This document shows, in pieces, positions 47,187-56,807 of a stretch of DNA of 64,000 nucleotides (position 1 is the stretch's first letter; every line of letters starts with the position of its first letter). A program made the translations under genes and the position numbers. Source of the DNA: JBFMHP01 sp040752855 (lineage in GTDB: Bacteria > Pseudomonadota > Gammaproteobacteria > RBG-16-57-12). The stretch is from assembly GCA_040752855.1 (NCBI GenBank), contig JBFMHP010000026.1, forward strand, positions 1 to 64,000, in the 5' to 3' direction. Below the pieces are notes generated by a model, which was given only the letters and a program-made list of their open reading frames with translations, did not search any database and was not told the DNA's origin.

Positions 47187-47428
47187 ACACCCATCTCACT
47201 TCAACATGACGTTGACCCATGATACCACACCCTCACGGGGGCTCGGGGCATCAGAACATAATGATAAACCGCTCATTCCATTGGTTATTTTAACCCCGGC
47301 CATTTTCTGGAATAATGATCGCAGCGGTGTTGCTCAGAAGTTACCGTTGCATATTTCACAAAATCCAAATTCGGCGACCCGATGGCAGGCGCCATGGGCA
47401 ATCCATCAAGCCTAGGAGGAAGACAACG

Positions 47429-47803
47429 ATGAGGGACTTGGCATTGATATACACTGCACCACTGCTCACGCTGCTGCTGGCGGCATGTGCAGAAAGCGGC
47501 GGCAGCAATGAGGCCGCCACCAACGAATCACTGGTAACCAAGGCGAAACTGCTGGACCTGGCCAATCGCAACGGCTGCTTCGAATGCCACGCCATCGACC
47601 GCACCGTGGTCGGCCCGTCCTGGTCGGACATCGCCAAGAAATACCCCAACTCCTCGCAGCAGCGCGCCAGCCTCATCGCCAACATCAAAAACGGCAGCAA
47701 GGGTACCTGGGGCAACAAGGTCATGCCTCCGAACAGCCCAAAGGTCGCGGATGCCGACATCGAGCAATTGGTCGACTATATCCTCTCGCTGGACAACGAT
47801 TGA
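47429..47803 (+). CDS. Lipoprotein class I cytochrome c
   Basis: 124 residues. The lipobox TLLLAAC places a lipidated Cys at about residue 18; then comes haem motif CFECH and a distal Met in NKVMPPNSP. The core resembles the cytochrome at 34136 (VVGPSWSDIAKKY versus VVGPAWQDVAAKY), so the two are paralogues, one soluble and one lipid-anchored. AGGAGGA sets the start. Confidence 0.9.
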   Translation: MRDLALIYTAPLLTLLLAACAESGGSNEAATNESLVTKAKLLDLANRNGCFECHAIDRTVVGPSWSDIAKKYPNSSQQRASLIANIKNGSKGTWGNKVMPPNSPKVADADIEQLVDYILSLDND

Positions 47804-47999
47804 GCCTATCCCGGCTAAATGAATGCGAAAAGTCGAAGCTCGACACGGATACACTGCAAATCTGCAAAAATATCCGCATGGCAACGCGGATGGCTTTTCA
47901 GTAAACTCCGACAAGTTATTCCGGCAGTCAAACACACCGCTAAGCGTAATTCGTCACACAATGCTGGCCCTGCAATTAACACGGACAAGGAGAACACAC

Positions 48000-48470
48000 A
48001 TGGGAAGTATCCTCGTTAACGCCCCCGATCTTTCAGACAACGATCTCATCTACGACGAAGCCGAGACCCGGCAGATACTCAAATTCTTCTGGCCCAACGA
48101 CGCGGCCGCGATCGATGCGATGACTATTAATAACGACACGCGCCGCCTCGCGCAAACGGCCCTGATTGCGGCGATCGAGGGGACCTATGCTGTCGGGTAC
48201 ATCCAAAAACTATTCACAGGCGTTGCCCGACCCAGCAAAGGCATAGGCGATCTCGCTAAACGGCTGGCCCGCAATTTTACCCGCCAGTGGTGGCAGCATG
48301 CACAGCCGCGGGATCTGGAAGACGTACGAATCTATGACTTCATTCGTGATCAGGTAGCCGGCAACCTGAAGGGACGCCTAAAGGCCATCCAGAATGGCGC
48401 AGCACTCCAACGGGGACCCTATTCGTTTCACGCTTACGCCCAGCCAGCCAACAAAATACTCTGGTCCTGA
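48000..48470 (+). CDS. Unknown protein, possible partner of the ankyrin protein
   Basis: 156 residues; no domain recognised. No signal peptide or membrane segment is visible. It is helical, with a Trp-containing basic centre (ARNFTRQWWQHAQPRDL) and a C-terminus rich in Ala and Gln. AAGGAG precedes the ATG at 48000. The following ankyrin gene starts two bases after its stop without its own ribosome-binding site, so the pair is translationally coupled. Confidence 0.6.
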   Translation: MGSILVNAPDLSDNDLIYDEAETRQILKFFWPNDAAAIDAMTINNDTRRLAQTALIAAIEGTYAVGYIQKLFTGVARPSKGIGDLAKRLARNFTRQWWQHAQPRDLEDVRIYDFIRDQVAGNLKGRLKAIQNGAALQRGPYSFHAYAQPANKILWS

Positions 48471-48472
48471 AC

Positions 48473-49021
48473 ATGAAACTCAAACACATAGCCGCCTGGG
48501 GCCTGGGCATAGTCGCGGCCGGAGCAATCAGTCTATATGGAGTCCTGGTAATCGAAACACGAAGGTATGACCCCTCGTTACTGATATCTTGCCTGAGGGT
48601 CAATCCTCCTTTAGCCGCCTGGACCTGCAAACAAGTATTGCTGCACGATGACTTCAAGCAGGAGCATGTCGAAGAACTGAATCGCGTCGCTGGAGTAAAG
48701 TTTGCGCTCGCGTTGGAAGACCTGGAGACCGCGGAAAAAATGCTGTTGCTATTCTTGGCCCGTGGCGTGGATATCAACGCCGTGGATGAGGGTGCGAGGA
48801 ATTGGACTGCCTTATACGTAATGATCGCCGACAACGACATTGCGAGAATACAGATACTGCTGCGGCACGGCGCACGCCTCGACGTGCGCGACACCGGGGG
48901 CATGACACCGCTGGACTTTGCCCGTCGATTGCAGGAGAAGTATCCCAACGAACCTCAGCGGGCGGAAGTAGTGCGCATATTGGAAGAAGCCGCAAAGACT
49001 CAGGCCGGACTTCCCAAGTGA
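48473..49021 (+). CDS. Membrane-anchored ankyrin-repeat protein
   Basis: 182 residues. An N-terminal membrane segment (AAWGLGIVAAGAISLYGVLV) is followed by a region with two cysteines and ankyrin repeats (LFLARGVDINAVDEGARNWT, LLRHGARLDVRDTGGMTPLDFA). The ankyrin part probably faces the periplasm. Ankyrin proteins of this form are often immunity or binding partners of the preceding gene's product, which is the reason for suspecting a pair. GC content is lower than in the core genes. Confidence 0.75.
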   Translation: MKLKHIAAWGLGIVAAGAISLYGVLVIETRRYDPSLLISCLRVNPPLAAWTCKQVLLHDDFKQEHVEELNRVAGVKFALALEDLETAEKMLLLFLARGVDINAVDEGARNWTALYVMIADNDIARIQILLRHGARLDVRDTGGMTPLDFARRLQEKYPNEPQRAEVVRILEEAAKTQAGLPK

Positions 49022-49131
49022 TGCGTTTTTTCGTCGGAGGATTCTCTGTCTACGCGCTGTTGACTTGGAGCCTGATGCATAGATGATTTTCGGAGCAGCG
49101 GATGTGTTACCGCTGCTATGTAATCCAGACT

Positions 49132-52100
49132 TCAGCCACTCCCAATAATTGCCGCTCGGGCGCGCTCAAACCGTTGCTCAAGCTCGACCAGCGCAGCGGG
49201 TGAGGTCACGCCTATCCCCCGCCAGCGCCGTTCGAGCATCCGCGCCTCGTCTCGTTTGTCATGCGCCGCGCCGCTCTTCAGTTTCTCCGCCAGCAGTTCA
49301 ACCTGATATGCCAAGCGCTGCTGCTGCGCCGCTGGCGGCGAATCGATACCAGCGAGGATTTCCATATGCAGGCACAGGCGCTGGCGGTCCACGAGATTGT
49401 TTTGCATTGCCTCGCGCGCTTCGGTGAGCGCTTGAGCATCGCCCGCGCGGCAAGCCTCAAGCCGCGCCAGCCCCTGGTGGAAACGTTGACGCAGCAGCGC
49501 TTCATCCTCGGCGGCAAGCCCCGGCAATGCATCCCAAGCGCCGGTGAGTTCGGCCTGCGTGAGCGCTTCAGCGGGGCGCCCTTCACAGACGGCTGAAAGC
49601 CAAGCCTCGACCTGGCGGCACAGCGCGAGTTTGGAATCTTCCAGCGCTTGGTAGGCCGCCCGCTCGGCCTGAAGCCGCCGCGCATTGGCCTCGGCAAAGG
49701 CTTGGCATGCCGCCTGATAACGCGCTTCAATGGCTTGACGTTGCGCCTTGGGCACCTCGCCCGCCTCCTTCCACTGCTGCTGCAACCGGTCAAAATCGGC
49801 GCGCGCGCCTTTTAAGGCATCGCCTTCGAGCGCGCCCAGCCGCTCGATCTCGGCGCACAGCGCCTCGCGGCCCGCGAGCTGTTCCTGCAGGGCCTGCATC
49901 TTGGCGTCGCGTTGCGCCTGGCGCTCGCCGAACACCGCTCCGCACGCGGCGCGAAACTCCCGCCACAGTTCGCCTTCCTTGTTCGCCGGCCCGATCTCAC
50001 GCCACTGCACCTGGAGCTGTTTGATCTGTTCGATCGCCGCCGGCAGGGCCAGCTCACCGTTGCGTTGCTTGGCAACGACGGCCTCGGCCTGACGAATCAA
50101 CGCCTGCTTGGCCTCGAGATGGCGCTTGCGATCCAGGCGCGCGACCTTGCGCAGTTGATCGATGGCATGGTGATAGCGCTGGCTGAGCGGTTTCCATTCA
50201 CGGTGCGCGACCGAACCCAGCGCGCGCCACTCCTCGTCCGCCACGCGGATGATCTGTTCCAGCGCCTTGATGTCGACCGCCGCGCCCTCGGCGATCTTCT
50301 CCGCATACAGCCGCTCGAGATTGGCGCACACCGCCTCGCGCGCCGCCTTGTTCGCCTGCTGGCGCGCACGCTCATCGCTAAATCGGCCTTGGCAGATCTC
50401 ATGGATCGCGTTGCAGGCCGCGTCAAAACGCTGCCAGACCTCAGACGTCTGATCGACCTCGCGCGTGTCGTACTGGCGCCATTCGCGCCGCGCCTCCTTG
50501 ATGCGTTCGACCGCCAATTTCGGATCGATCTCATTGCCTTCGACTTGCAGCTGCTGCGCAAGCCGTTCCATGTCCTCGCACAACGTCACTCGCGCCGGCA
50601 CATTCGACCACTCACGCCAGTCCTCAAGCTCGCGCACCTGGTTGAACGCCGCATGGAAGCGTGTCGCAAGTTTGTCGCTCTTCAGTCGTTGCGATTGCGC
50701 CTCATCGAAACCCTGCAGGAGTTTCTGGCCGCGGCGCGCCCAATTCGCCGCCGCCTTGAAACGCCCCTCCGCCAGGGCCTGTTCGAGTGACGGCACCAGG
50801 GATTTGAATTCTTTGACATCGGCCTCGCGCTGTTGGGTCTGTTGTTCAACGCGCGACTGCAAGGCCGCGAGATCACCGCGCACCGCTTCGACCAGCTCGG
50901 ACGGAAGCTTGAAATGCACGGGAAGTTGGATTTCATCACGCCTGGCCACCAGCCGCTTGAGCTGTCGCGTATCTGGGACGGTCTCCGCTGCCGTCAGCTC
51001 GCGCAGCTCGGCGGAAAACGTTTTCATCATCGCAAGGCTGGTGTGATAACGCGCCGCATCGCCGGCCAAATCCTGCAAGCGGGTGCGCAATTCCTCGTAG
51101 CGCTGGCGCAGGCCGCGCTCTTCCGCCTCCGGCAGGGGCTCGCAGCGGCGCCAGTCTTCGTGCGCAGCGGCCAGTTGTGACGCCAACGCCGTTGCCTGAT
51201 CCTCACGTGGCGCAGAGCATCCTTCCAGTTCACGCAGCGCGGCGCTCAGCGCATCGATCACCGCTGTTTTGCCCGCGCGCAACGGCGCGAGGCGGGCCTC
51301 TTCGGCCTGGCGCACAGCCTCCTCCGCGCGCTGGCGTTCCAAGCCGCTGTCATACCCAGCTCGCAGTTCGGCGAATTCCGCGCTCATCTGCTCGTTCCAC
51401 GCGCCATCCGTCTCCGGACGCCACGCGGCGCGATTCTCGTCCCAGCGCCGGCACAGTTCGCGATAGGCATGTTCCTTCAGCAGCCAGGTGCGGAATTTCT
51501 TCGCGCTTTGCGCCAGGGCCTCGAGTTCCCGCAGCAACCGTTTGGCCTCGGCCTTGATCCGCTCGGGACGCTCCTCCTCCGCCTTGATCGCCTCCAGCCG
51601 CGCGGCGGACAGGGCGTGGATGCGTTTGTCGCTGCGCCGTGAGGCATTGACTACACGCTCGAGCGTGGAGCGCTGCGTCACGCGCTCCAGCGCCGCCTCG
51701 CGCACCTCGGGCTGGGCCGCGTTGAGCGCGAGATCACCGAGCAGGCCTTGGCGCTGGAGTCGCGGGAGCAGGGCCAGGATCAGGTCTGTCTCCGATGTGC
51801 TCTGGGCCACCAGCTCCAGCACGCGCTGCTCCTCGATCCGGTCGAGAGTCGCGCGGCGTTGTTCCGGCGTCAGGGCAGAGACGGCAACCCCGGCGATGAG
51901 CTGCGCCAAGCGCTGTCCAGCCACCTCGTGGACCTCACCCTGTGCGGGATCGCGCAGCAAGGCCAGCAGCGCGCCGGGCTCCTGCAAGCGCCGGATCGCC
52001 AATTGCCGGATGCTGCCCTGGGCATCGGTCTTGGCGACCTCGGCCAGGATGCGTTGCGACTCCGGCGCCGCCTCATCCAGGGCTTGCAGCGCCTGCCGGC

Positions 52101-52158
52101 GCACCTCGGCATTGGTATGTTTCCATTTGGGCGCGAACAGGTTGGTGAAAAACATCAT
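49132..52158 (-). CDS. Large DUF349 repeat protein
   Basis: 1008 residues, charged and helical. The N-terminal part has HEAT-like repeats (NAEVRRQALQALDEA, QGSIRQLAIRRLQEP), and the remainder contains several DUF349 units with the pattern W-x-x-x-G plus KEGELWREFRAACG. Function is unknown; the family is widespread in gamma- and actinobacteria. The first codons are duplicated at 54221-54261. A second ATG lies three bases after the first. Confidence 0.85.
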   Translation of the reverse strand: MMFFTNLFAPKWKHTNAEVRRQALQALDEAAPESQRILAEVAKTDAQGSIRQLAIRRLQEPGALLALLRDPAQGEVHEVAGQRLAQLIAGVAVSALTPEQRRATLDRIEEQRVLELVAQSTSETDLILALLPRLQRQGLLGDLALNAAQPEVREAALERVTQRSTLERVVNASRRSDKRIHALSAARLEAIKAEEERPERIKAEAKRLLRELEALAQSAKKFRTWLLKEHAYRELCRRWDENRAAWRPETDGAWNEQMSAEFAELRAGYDSGLERQRAEEAVRQAEEARLAPLRAGKTAVIDALSAALRELEGCSAPREDQATALASQLAAAHEDWRRCEPLPEAEERGLRQRYEELRTRLQDLAGDAARYHTSLAMMKTFSAELRELTAAETVPDTRQLKRLVARRDEIQLPVHFKLPSELVEAVRGDLAALQSRVEQQTQQREADVKEFKSLVPSLEQALAEGRFKAAANWARRGQKLLQGFDEAQSQRLKSDKLATRFHAAFNQVRELEDWREWSNVPARVTLCEDMERLAQQLQVEGNEIDPKLAVERIKEARREWRQYDTREVDQTSEVWQRFDAACNAIHEICQGRFSDERARQQANKAAREAVCANLERLYAEKIAEGAAVDIKALEQIIRVADEEWRALGSVAHREWKPLSQRYHHAIDQLRKVARLDRKRHLEAKQALIRQAEAVVAKQRNGELALPAAIEQIKQLQVQWREIGPANKEGELWREFRAACGAVFGERQAQRDAKMQALQEQLAGREALCAEIERLGALEGDALKGARADFDRLQQQWKEAGEVPKAQRQAIEARYQAACQAFAEANARRLQAERAAYQALEDSKLALCRQVEAWLSAVCEGRPAEALTQAELTGAWDALPGLAAEDEALLRQRFHQGLARLEACRAGDAQALTEAREAMQNNLVDRQRLCLHMEILAGIDSPPAAQQQRLAYQVELLAEKLKSGAAHDKRDEARMLERRWRGIGVTSPAALVELEQRFERARAAIIGSG

Positions 52159-52246
52159 GGGCGGACTTCGCTGAAATGAAAAAAGAAGGGCTCTATTCTA
52201 GCGCCAATCCCCGGCCCGGTGTCACGCCGGTTTTCATGAGTATCCG
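52118..52246. repeat. 129-bp direct repeat, copy A
   Basis: Holds the first 13 or so codons of the DUF349 gene, its leader and, at the right end, a remnant of the fic 3' end. By eye it differs from 54221-54348 by about three substitutions and three small indels. Confidence 0.9.
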
Positions 52247-52653
52247 TTGGTCGCAAAAAGATAGAAGCGCCGTCAGTAACGAAACTCCGCCCCAGGATTC
52301 ACCCCCCTTCTGATACGCATTGGCCGGGGGAGCACCAAACACAACCCTACGGTCATGCATGATGCTTGCACATGAACGGGACCTTAGGCTCGGCGATGAA
52401 ACAGGACACTACCGTGAGCACGATGCCACTGATCGAAGGAAACAATGGCCTTAACAAAATTAGCGCCGCACTAAAGGAATGCGCTGCCAACAAATGAATG
52501 CAGTATTCAAGGGCTTATAGAGCATCTCAGCATTATGGGATGTTGTACTTAGGAGGAGTCCGGGGGGAGACAATGACACTATCCCCCCGGAATTTTGATG
52601 CGCTGCTCGTAGATTTAGCCCAGACAAGCAGCATCGATAGAACATCCTGCGGA
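52247..52653. other. Gene-poor left part of the inserted segment
   Basis: No supported gene. A 41-codon frame at 52372-52497 has no ribosome-binding site. A GC-rich hairpin lies at 52560-52590. A plus-strand reading frame overlapping the end of the DUF3472 gene is its antisense shadow. Confidence 0.5.
52560..52590. terminator. GC-rich hairpin downstream of the DUF3472 gene
   Basis: A 9-bp stem (52560-52568 and 52582-52590) of CCGGGGGGA type. It lies 64 bases after the stop of the minus-strand DUF3472 gene, but on that strand no T tract follows, so a terminator role is likely but not certain. Confidence 0.5.
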
Positions 52654-53859
52654 TTATCTGAACGTTATGTCGATAGGAACACCTTGTACGTTATTCGCTT
52701 TGTTCACCTCCGTAAATGCATTGGTTGGGTCAACAATAGCGCCAATATAAAAACGGCCCCTCTGGCTGATCTGGGAGCCATTTGGGAGAGTTACGAGTTT
52801 CGTGACCGAAGAGGACATCCCCCCGCCAAGGCTGAGTAGAAATGCATCTCCAAGCGGGGTGTCAGAGGTAGTGATCACCCGATCTTGCGATAAGTACAGC
52901 CGACCATAAGGATAAAGAGGAGATGAAGCAGGCCCGCCATTGTAGAAACTAGCTACAACTTGAATTGTTTCACCAACCTTTGCAGTAAATGGCGCGCTAA
53001 TAGACTTAACTTGAAATTCTGGTGTATTCCAGAGCGATTGATACGAAGCGGTGGTTTGCCCCGTACCAAGGCCGATTTGATGGATCGTTATATCTCTTCC
53101 GTCAGTTGTCACGTTCTGGAAATTGTTACAGACATCAAAATTGTAATAAGCAACTGCGACATCTGCGGCATAAAAGGAACTTTGTGCGACAGGCCCTCGA
53201 AACATGACCTTGGCGGAGGGTCCGCCAGCGCATTGCCTATCCATTCCTTGGCGGAAATCTTCCAAAAAGCTGACCATATTATTGCGTGCGACTCGCCCAT
53301 AGCCCTGGTAGCCCGGAGTGTTCGCAACATGTATCTTGCCTATAATTGTGGTTTGGCCAGTTACTGTATCTGAAATGGTACCGCGCCAATTCTCGCCAGT
53401 CGCATCCGTTCCATCAAAGCTTACCCTAAGCTTATACTCGCGGCCCTCTACCCATGGATAGGGGATGTTGCATGAGACTCCGCTATCTTCATGAGTAAAA
53501 CGCTGACAAATATCGGGATGGGCATAAGCAAGATCTACTAACGTTGCCGTCCCTGACCCTGGTGAAGCATCCCAGATTGAAAACAACACCCTCTTTTCCG
53601 TTCCGGCAAGTTGTGTGCCTATATAGCCCCTCGCGCCATTCTCGAAGGACCATTGAAATGCGGGATAAGCTAGGCCTGAAAGCGGCGCCTCGATCCACGT
53701 TGTGAAAATCTCAATATCATTGAACGGTCCGGGCGCGTTAAATTCATACCAACTGGCAGTTGTTGGAGCCGGTTGGGCATTTGCCGCTGGAATGGTGCAA
53801 ACAAGCAATGGCGAGATTGCACAGAACGCAAGGAGTTTCTTGAACGTTTTTGTAGCCAT
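52654..53859 (-). CDS. Secreted DUF3472-like protein with a CARDB-like C-terminus
   Basis: 401 residues with a signal peptide (ending ANAQ). The middle contains the pattern GARGYIGTQLAGTEKRVLFS and a SIWDASPG block resembling DUF3472 lectin-like proteins; the last 120 residues resemble a CARDB-type adhesion module (SISAPFTAKVGETIQVVASF, FTEVNKANNVQG). Probably extracellular or surface-attached. Base composition is clearly more AT-rich than the core genes, and the gene sits between the two copies of the 129-bp repeat, which indicates acquisition. Confidence 0.72.
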   Translation of the reverse strand: MATKTFKKLLAFCAISPLLVCTIPAANAQPAPTTASWYEFNAPGPFNDIEIFTTWIEAPLSGLAYPAFQWSFENGARGYIGTQLAGTEKRVLFSIWDASPGSGTATLVDLAYAHPDICQRFTHEDSGVSCNIPYPWVEGREYKLRVSFDGTDATGENWRGTISDTVTGQTTIIGKIHVANTPGYQGYGRVARNNMVSFLEDFRQGMDRQCAGGPSAKVMFRGPVAQSSFYAADVAVAYYNFDVCNNFQNVTTDGRDITIHQIGLGTGQTTASYQSLWNTPEFQVKSISAPFTAKVGETIQVVASFYNGGPASSPLYPYGRLYLSQDRVITTSDTPLGDAFLLSLGGGMSSSVTKLVTLPNGSQISQRGRFYIGAIVDPTNAFTEVNKANNVQGVPIDITFR

Positions 53860-54115
53860 ACTCTCAGTTCTCCATCTCATTAAGTTTGATAAGGCCTGCT
53901 TATTACTTAGCGTGGGTCAAGCTATGGGGATGATCGCTGGCAACGCGCTGACCTGTACGCAAAAAAAATGTAACAGACCAATTGATCTATGTCCACGCCG
54001 ACTGAGGAGCGATCGGCGTGTCCTAATGCTGGGCAACCACCGCCGGAGAATAACCATGGCAGTTGCGAGCGTATATAAGCGCCCGCTTTCGGATTAAATC
54101 GAGTCACGCATTTTG
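53860..54115. other. Leader region of the DUF3472 gene
   Basis: No gene. Contains an 8-bp inverted repeat (53994-54001 and 54013-54020). The promoter of the DUF3472 gene should lie here, but no strong match was found. Composition is AT-rich. Confidence 0.4.
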
Positions 54116-54180
54116 AACAAACTCATAACAGAAATGCACCAGGAGTGCGCGCACCAGCGCGGGGACATGCTCGTCACAAC
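54116..54180 (-). pseudogene. Fragment of a second fic gene
   Basis: About 60 bases resemble the inside of the intact fic gene at 54858-54917, with roughly nine differences by eye. It lies in the position expected for copy 1 of a fic gene whose 3' end survives at 52218-52246. The gene body between them is replaced by the DUF3472 segment. Confidence 0.7.
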
Positions 54181-54220
54181 CGTGGAGCGATTTGAGAACA
54201 TCCACCAATTCATCTCGGCA

Positions 54221-54348
54221 TGTTTCCATTTGGGCGCGAACAGGTTGGTGAAAAACGTCATGAGCGGACTTCGCTGAAATGAAAAAGAAGAAGGGCCCTA
54301 TTCTAGCGCCAATCCCCGGCCCGGTGTCACGCCGGTTTCATGTATCCG
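54221..54348. repeat. 129-bp direct repeat, copy B
   Basis: Second copy of 52118-52246. It contains a truncated DUF349 start (54221-54261), the leader, and the last codons of the intact fic gene. The truncated DUF349 start follows a junction at about 54220 without the rest of that gene. Confidence 0.9.
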
Positions 54349-55487
54349 GGCCGGAGACGATCATCCTGATCGAGATATATCAGATCGCGGTCGAGCAGGC
54401 CGCGCAGATCGCGCTGCCCGGTCTTGTCGCTGCGCTTGAGATAGAGACTTCGGTACCACGGCGCCGCGCGCAGCTCGGAGAGCGACATCAACCGGCCCGC
54501 CCCCATGATTTGCGACAAGATCGTGTATTGTCGCGCATTGATTTCCTTGGTCTCATACAGCTCCCGCGCCTGATTCTTGAACAGCAGCAGCGAGACGATG
54601 GCATTCACGCGATCATGCAGCCGGTTGACGACGGTGAGCATGCCCTCAAGATGAAACTGCACGAAGGCGGTATTCGGGCGGTCCGCGCCCTTCTCCGCCT
54701 CCTTGCGACACTGGTTGAACAAGGTGAAATAACGGTCGATATGCTCGAGGTAGTAACGCGCCATCGCAAACGGCGCGTAGCGGTAACCGGCCGCTTGCAG
54801 CACGGTCGCCTCCAGCACCCGGCCGACGCGGCCATTGCCGTCCCAGAAGGGATGGATCAACTCGTAATAGAAATGCACCAAGGGTGCGCGCACCAACGCG
54901 GGGACATTTTCATCACACAATTGGTTGTGCCACTGCACCAGTTGCTCGAGCAGCCGCTGGATGTCGCCGCCGTACTGCGGAGGCTTGTAACGGCCGCCGT
55001 GCGCGGAATCGCCCACGTAGGTGATCGTATCCTTGGCGTTGTCGCGCAGCACACCGGGCTGATTGCGCGGATGGCTCAAGCCCTGGGTGATGGCCGCATG
55101 GACGGCGTGGATGAAATCGAGGGACAGCCGCCAGTCCGGATTCATGGCCGCTTGCTGCGCCAGCCGATACGCCGCTTTGATGTTGACCGCCCGCCGCTGC
55201 TCCTCTTGCTGCACGATCGCGGGGTCCATCTCCAGCACCTGCGCCGTTTCCTCCTCGCTCAGTGTGCCGCCTTCGATGGTGTTGGTACCGAAGACGCTAC
55301 CCGCAATGACTTCACGCTCGAGCTGACTGGCCACTTGCGAAAGCGGTGAATCGATGAAGCGGCGGTGCGCGTCCTCCACGCGCTGGAGGGAAAGGATGAT
55401 CGCTTGGGCATCGATGCCCGTTTCAAAGGTAAAGGGGCCGAAACGGGCGGTATCCACCTTGTGACGAACATCCGGCAAGGAAATCAT
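54327..55487 (-). CDS. Fic family protein, class II (N-terminal inhibitory helix)
   Basis: 386 residues. The catalytic motif HPFWDGNGRVGR is complete, so AMP transfer to a target hydroxyl is expected. The N-terminal TNTIEGG fits the inhibitory [S/T]xxxE[G/N] motif of class II. A C-terminal winged-helix-like part (RQYTILSQIMGAGRLMSLSEL) follows. The target is unknown. Its last codons overlap repeat copy B, and a degraded fragment of a second fic lies just downstream. Confidence 0.9.
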   Translation of the reverse strand: MISLPDVRHKVDTARFGPFTFETGIDAQAIILSLQRVEDAHRRFIDSPLSQVASQLEREVIAGSVFGTNTIEGGTLSEEETAQVLEMDPAIVQQEEQRRAVNIKAAYRLAQQAAMNPDWRLSLDFIHAVHAAITQGLSHPRNQPGVLRDNAKDTITYVGDSAHGGRYKPPQYGGDIQRLLEQLVQWHNQLCDENVPALVRAPLVHFYYELIHPFWDGNGRVGRVLEATVLQAAGYRYAPFAMARYYLEHIDRYFTLFNQCRKEAEKGADRPNTAFVQFHLEGMLTVVNRLHDRVNAIVSLLLFKNQARELYETKEINARQYTILSQIMGAGRLMSLSELRAAPWYRSLYLKRSDKTGQRDLRGLLDRDLIYLDQDDRLRPGYMKPA

Positions 55488-55601
55488 GGCGTTTTTGTCC
55501 AGAAAAATGTCCAGACACTATAGCGCAATAAATTCAATCAATACAATCTATTATTAAAATAGACGCGCCCGAAATGTCGCCAAAAATGTCCACCCCATGA
55601 T

Positions 55602-56807
55602 TCACTCGTGCCGCAAGGCGTCAATGGGGTTGAGTCGGGCGGCCTTGCGCGCCGGGAAGTAGCCGAAGACCACGCCAACGGCGGCGGAGAAGAGAAAGGC
55701 CATGAGCATGATGCCGCCGTCGAGCAGGAACGGGACCTGCAAGGCCCCGGCGATGAAGTACGAGACGACCACCGCAAGCACGATGCCGACGATGCCGCCG
55801 ACCGAGGAGAGCACCACGGCCTCGACCAGGAATTGGCGCTGCACCTCGCGCTCCAGCGCGCCGATGGCCAGACGGATGCCGATCTCGCGCGTGCGTTCGG
55901 TCACCGAGACCAACATGATGTTCATGATGCCGATGCCGCCGACCACGAGGCTCACCGCCGCCACCGCGCCGAGCAGCGAGGTGAGCACCTGGGTGGTGCC
56001 GGTCATGGTCCGGGCGATCTCCTTCATGTCGATGACGCTGAAGTCGTCTTCCTTCTCGCCGCTGATGTGGCGCCGTTCGCGCAGCAGCCGTTCGATGTCG
56101 CGCTTGATCGTTTCCGTGGCTGCCCCGGGGCGCGTCGAGAGATAGATGAAGTTCACATCCTGATTGCCCGCGAGGCGCCGCCAGAAGCCGCGCAGGGTCG
56201 TGAGCACCACATCGTCCTGGTCCTGCCCCATGGCCGATTGTCCCTTGACGGCGAGCACGCCCACCACCTGGCACGAGATCTTGCCCAGGCGGATGTTGCT
56301 GCCGGTGGGGTCCTGCGTGCCGAAGAGCGTCTTGCGCACGCTCTCACCGAGCAGGCAGACCGAGGCCCCGGCGCGCAACTCACCGCTGGTGAAGTTGCGG
56401 CCGCTGCTCAAGCCCCAGTTACGCACGGTGAGGTACTGCGCATCGACGCCGGTGACGATGGTCGACCAGTTGGCATTGCCCGACACGGCGGTCGACGGCT
56501 GCGAGGAGGCGGCGCTACTCGCCACGATGTTGGGCACATCGCGTCCCAGAGTCTCGGCGTCGGCGAGCTCGAACGGCTTGGCCGATTCGCGCGATCCCGG
56601 CCGGAAGCGCTGCCCCGGACGGATAATGAGCAGATTGCTGCCGAGGCTTTCGATCTGGGCGGTGACCTTGGCGGTGGTGCCTTGGCCGATGGTCATCATG
56701 GTGATCACCGCCGCTACGCCGATGACGATGCCGAGCATGGTCAGCGCCGAGCGCAGCAGGTTGCGGCGGATCTCACGCAGTGCGAGGGAGAGTGCACTCC
56801 ACCACAT
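55602..56807 (-). CDS. MacB-like ABC transporter permease
   Basis: 401 residues of the MacB/FtsX type: one N-terminal membrane segment (LTMLGIVIGVAAVITMM), a large periplasmic domain and three C-terminal segments (VVGGIGIMNIMLVSVTERTREIGIRLAIGA is the signature). Unlike E. coli MacB it has no fused ATPase; the ATPase is the gene before. Its start overlaps the ATPase gene by one base. Confidence 0.92.
   Translation of the reverse strand: MWWSALSLALREIRRNLLRSALTMLGIVIGVAAVITMMTIGQGTTAKVTAQIESLGSNLLIIRPGQRFRPGSRESAKPFELADAETLGRDVPNIVASSAASSQPSTAVSGNANWSTIVTGVDAQYLTVRNWGLSSGRNFTSGELRAGASVCLLGESVRKTLFGTQDPTGSNIRLGKISCQVVGVLAVKGQSAMGQDQDDVVLTTLRGFWRRLAGNQDVNFIYLSTRPGAATETIKRDIERLLRERRHISGEKEDDFSVIDMKEIARTMTGTTQVLTSLLGAVAAVSLVVGGIGIMNIMLVSVTERTREIGIRLAIGALEREVQRQFLVEAVVLSSVGGIVGIVLAVVVSYFIAGALQVPFLLDGGIMLMAFLFSAAVGVVFGYFPARKAARLNPIDALRHE

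Noticed and set aside
52498..52839. 113-residue plus-strand frame in the DUF3472 segment
   Set aside because: Its second half is antisense to the DUF3472 gene, and the first half crosses a hairpin; no family resemblance.
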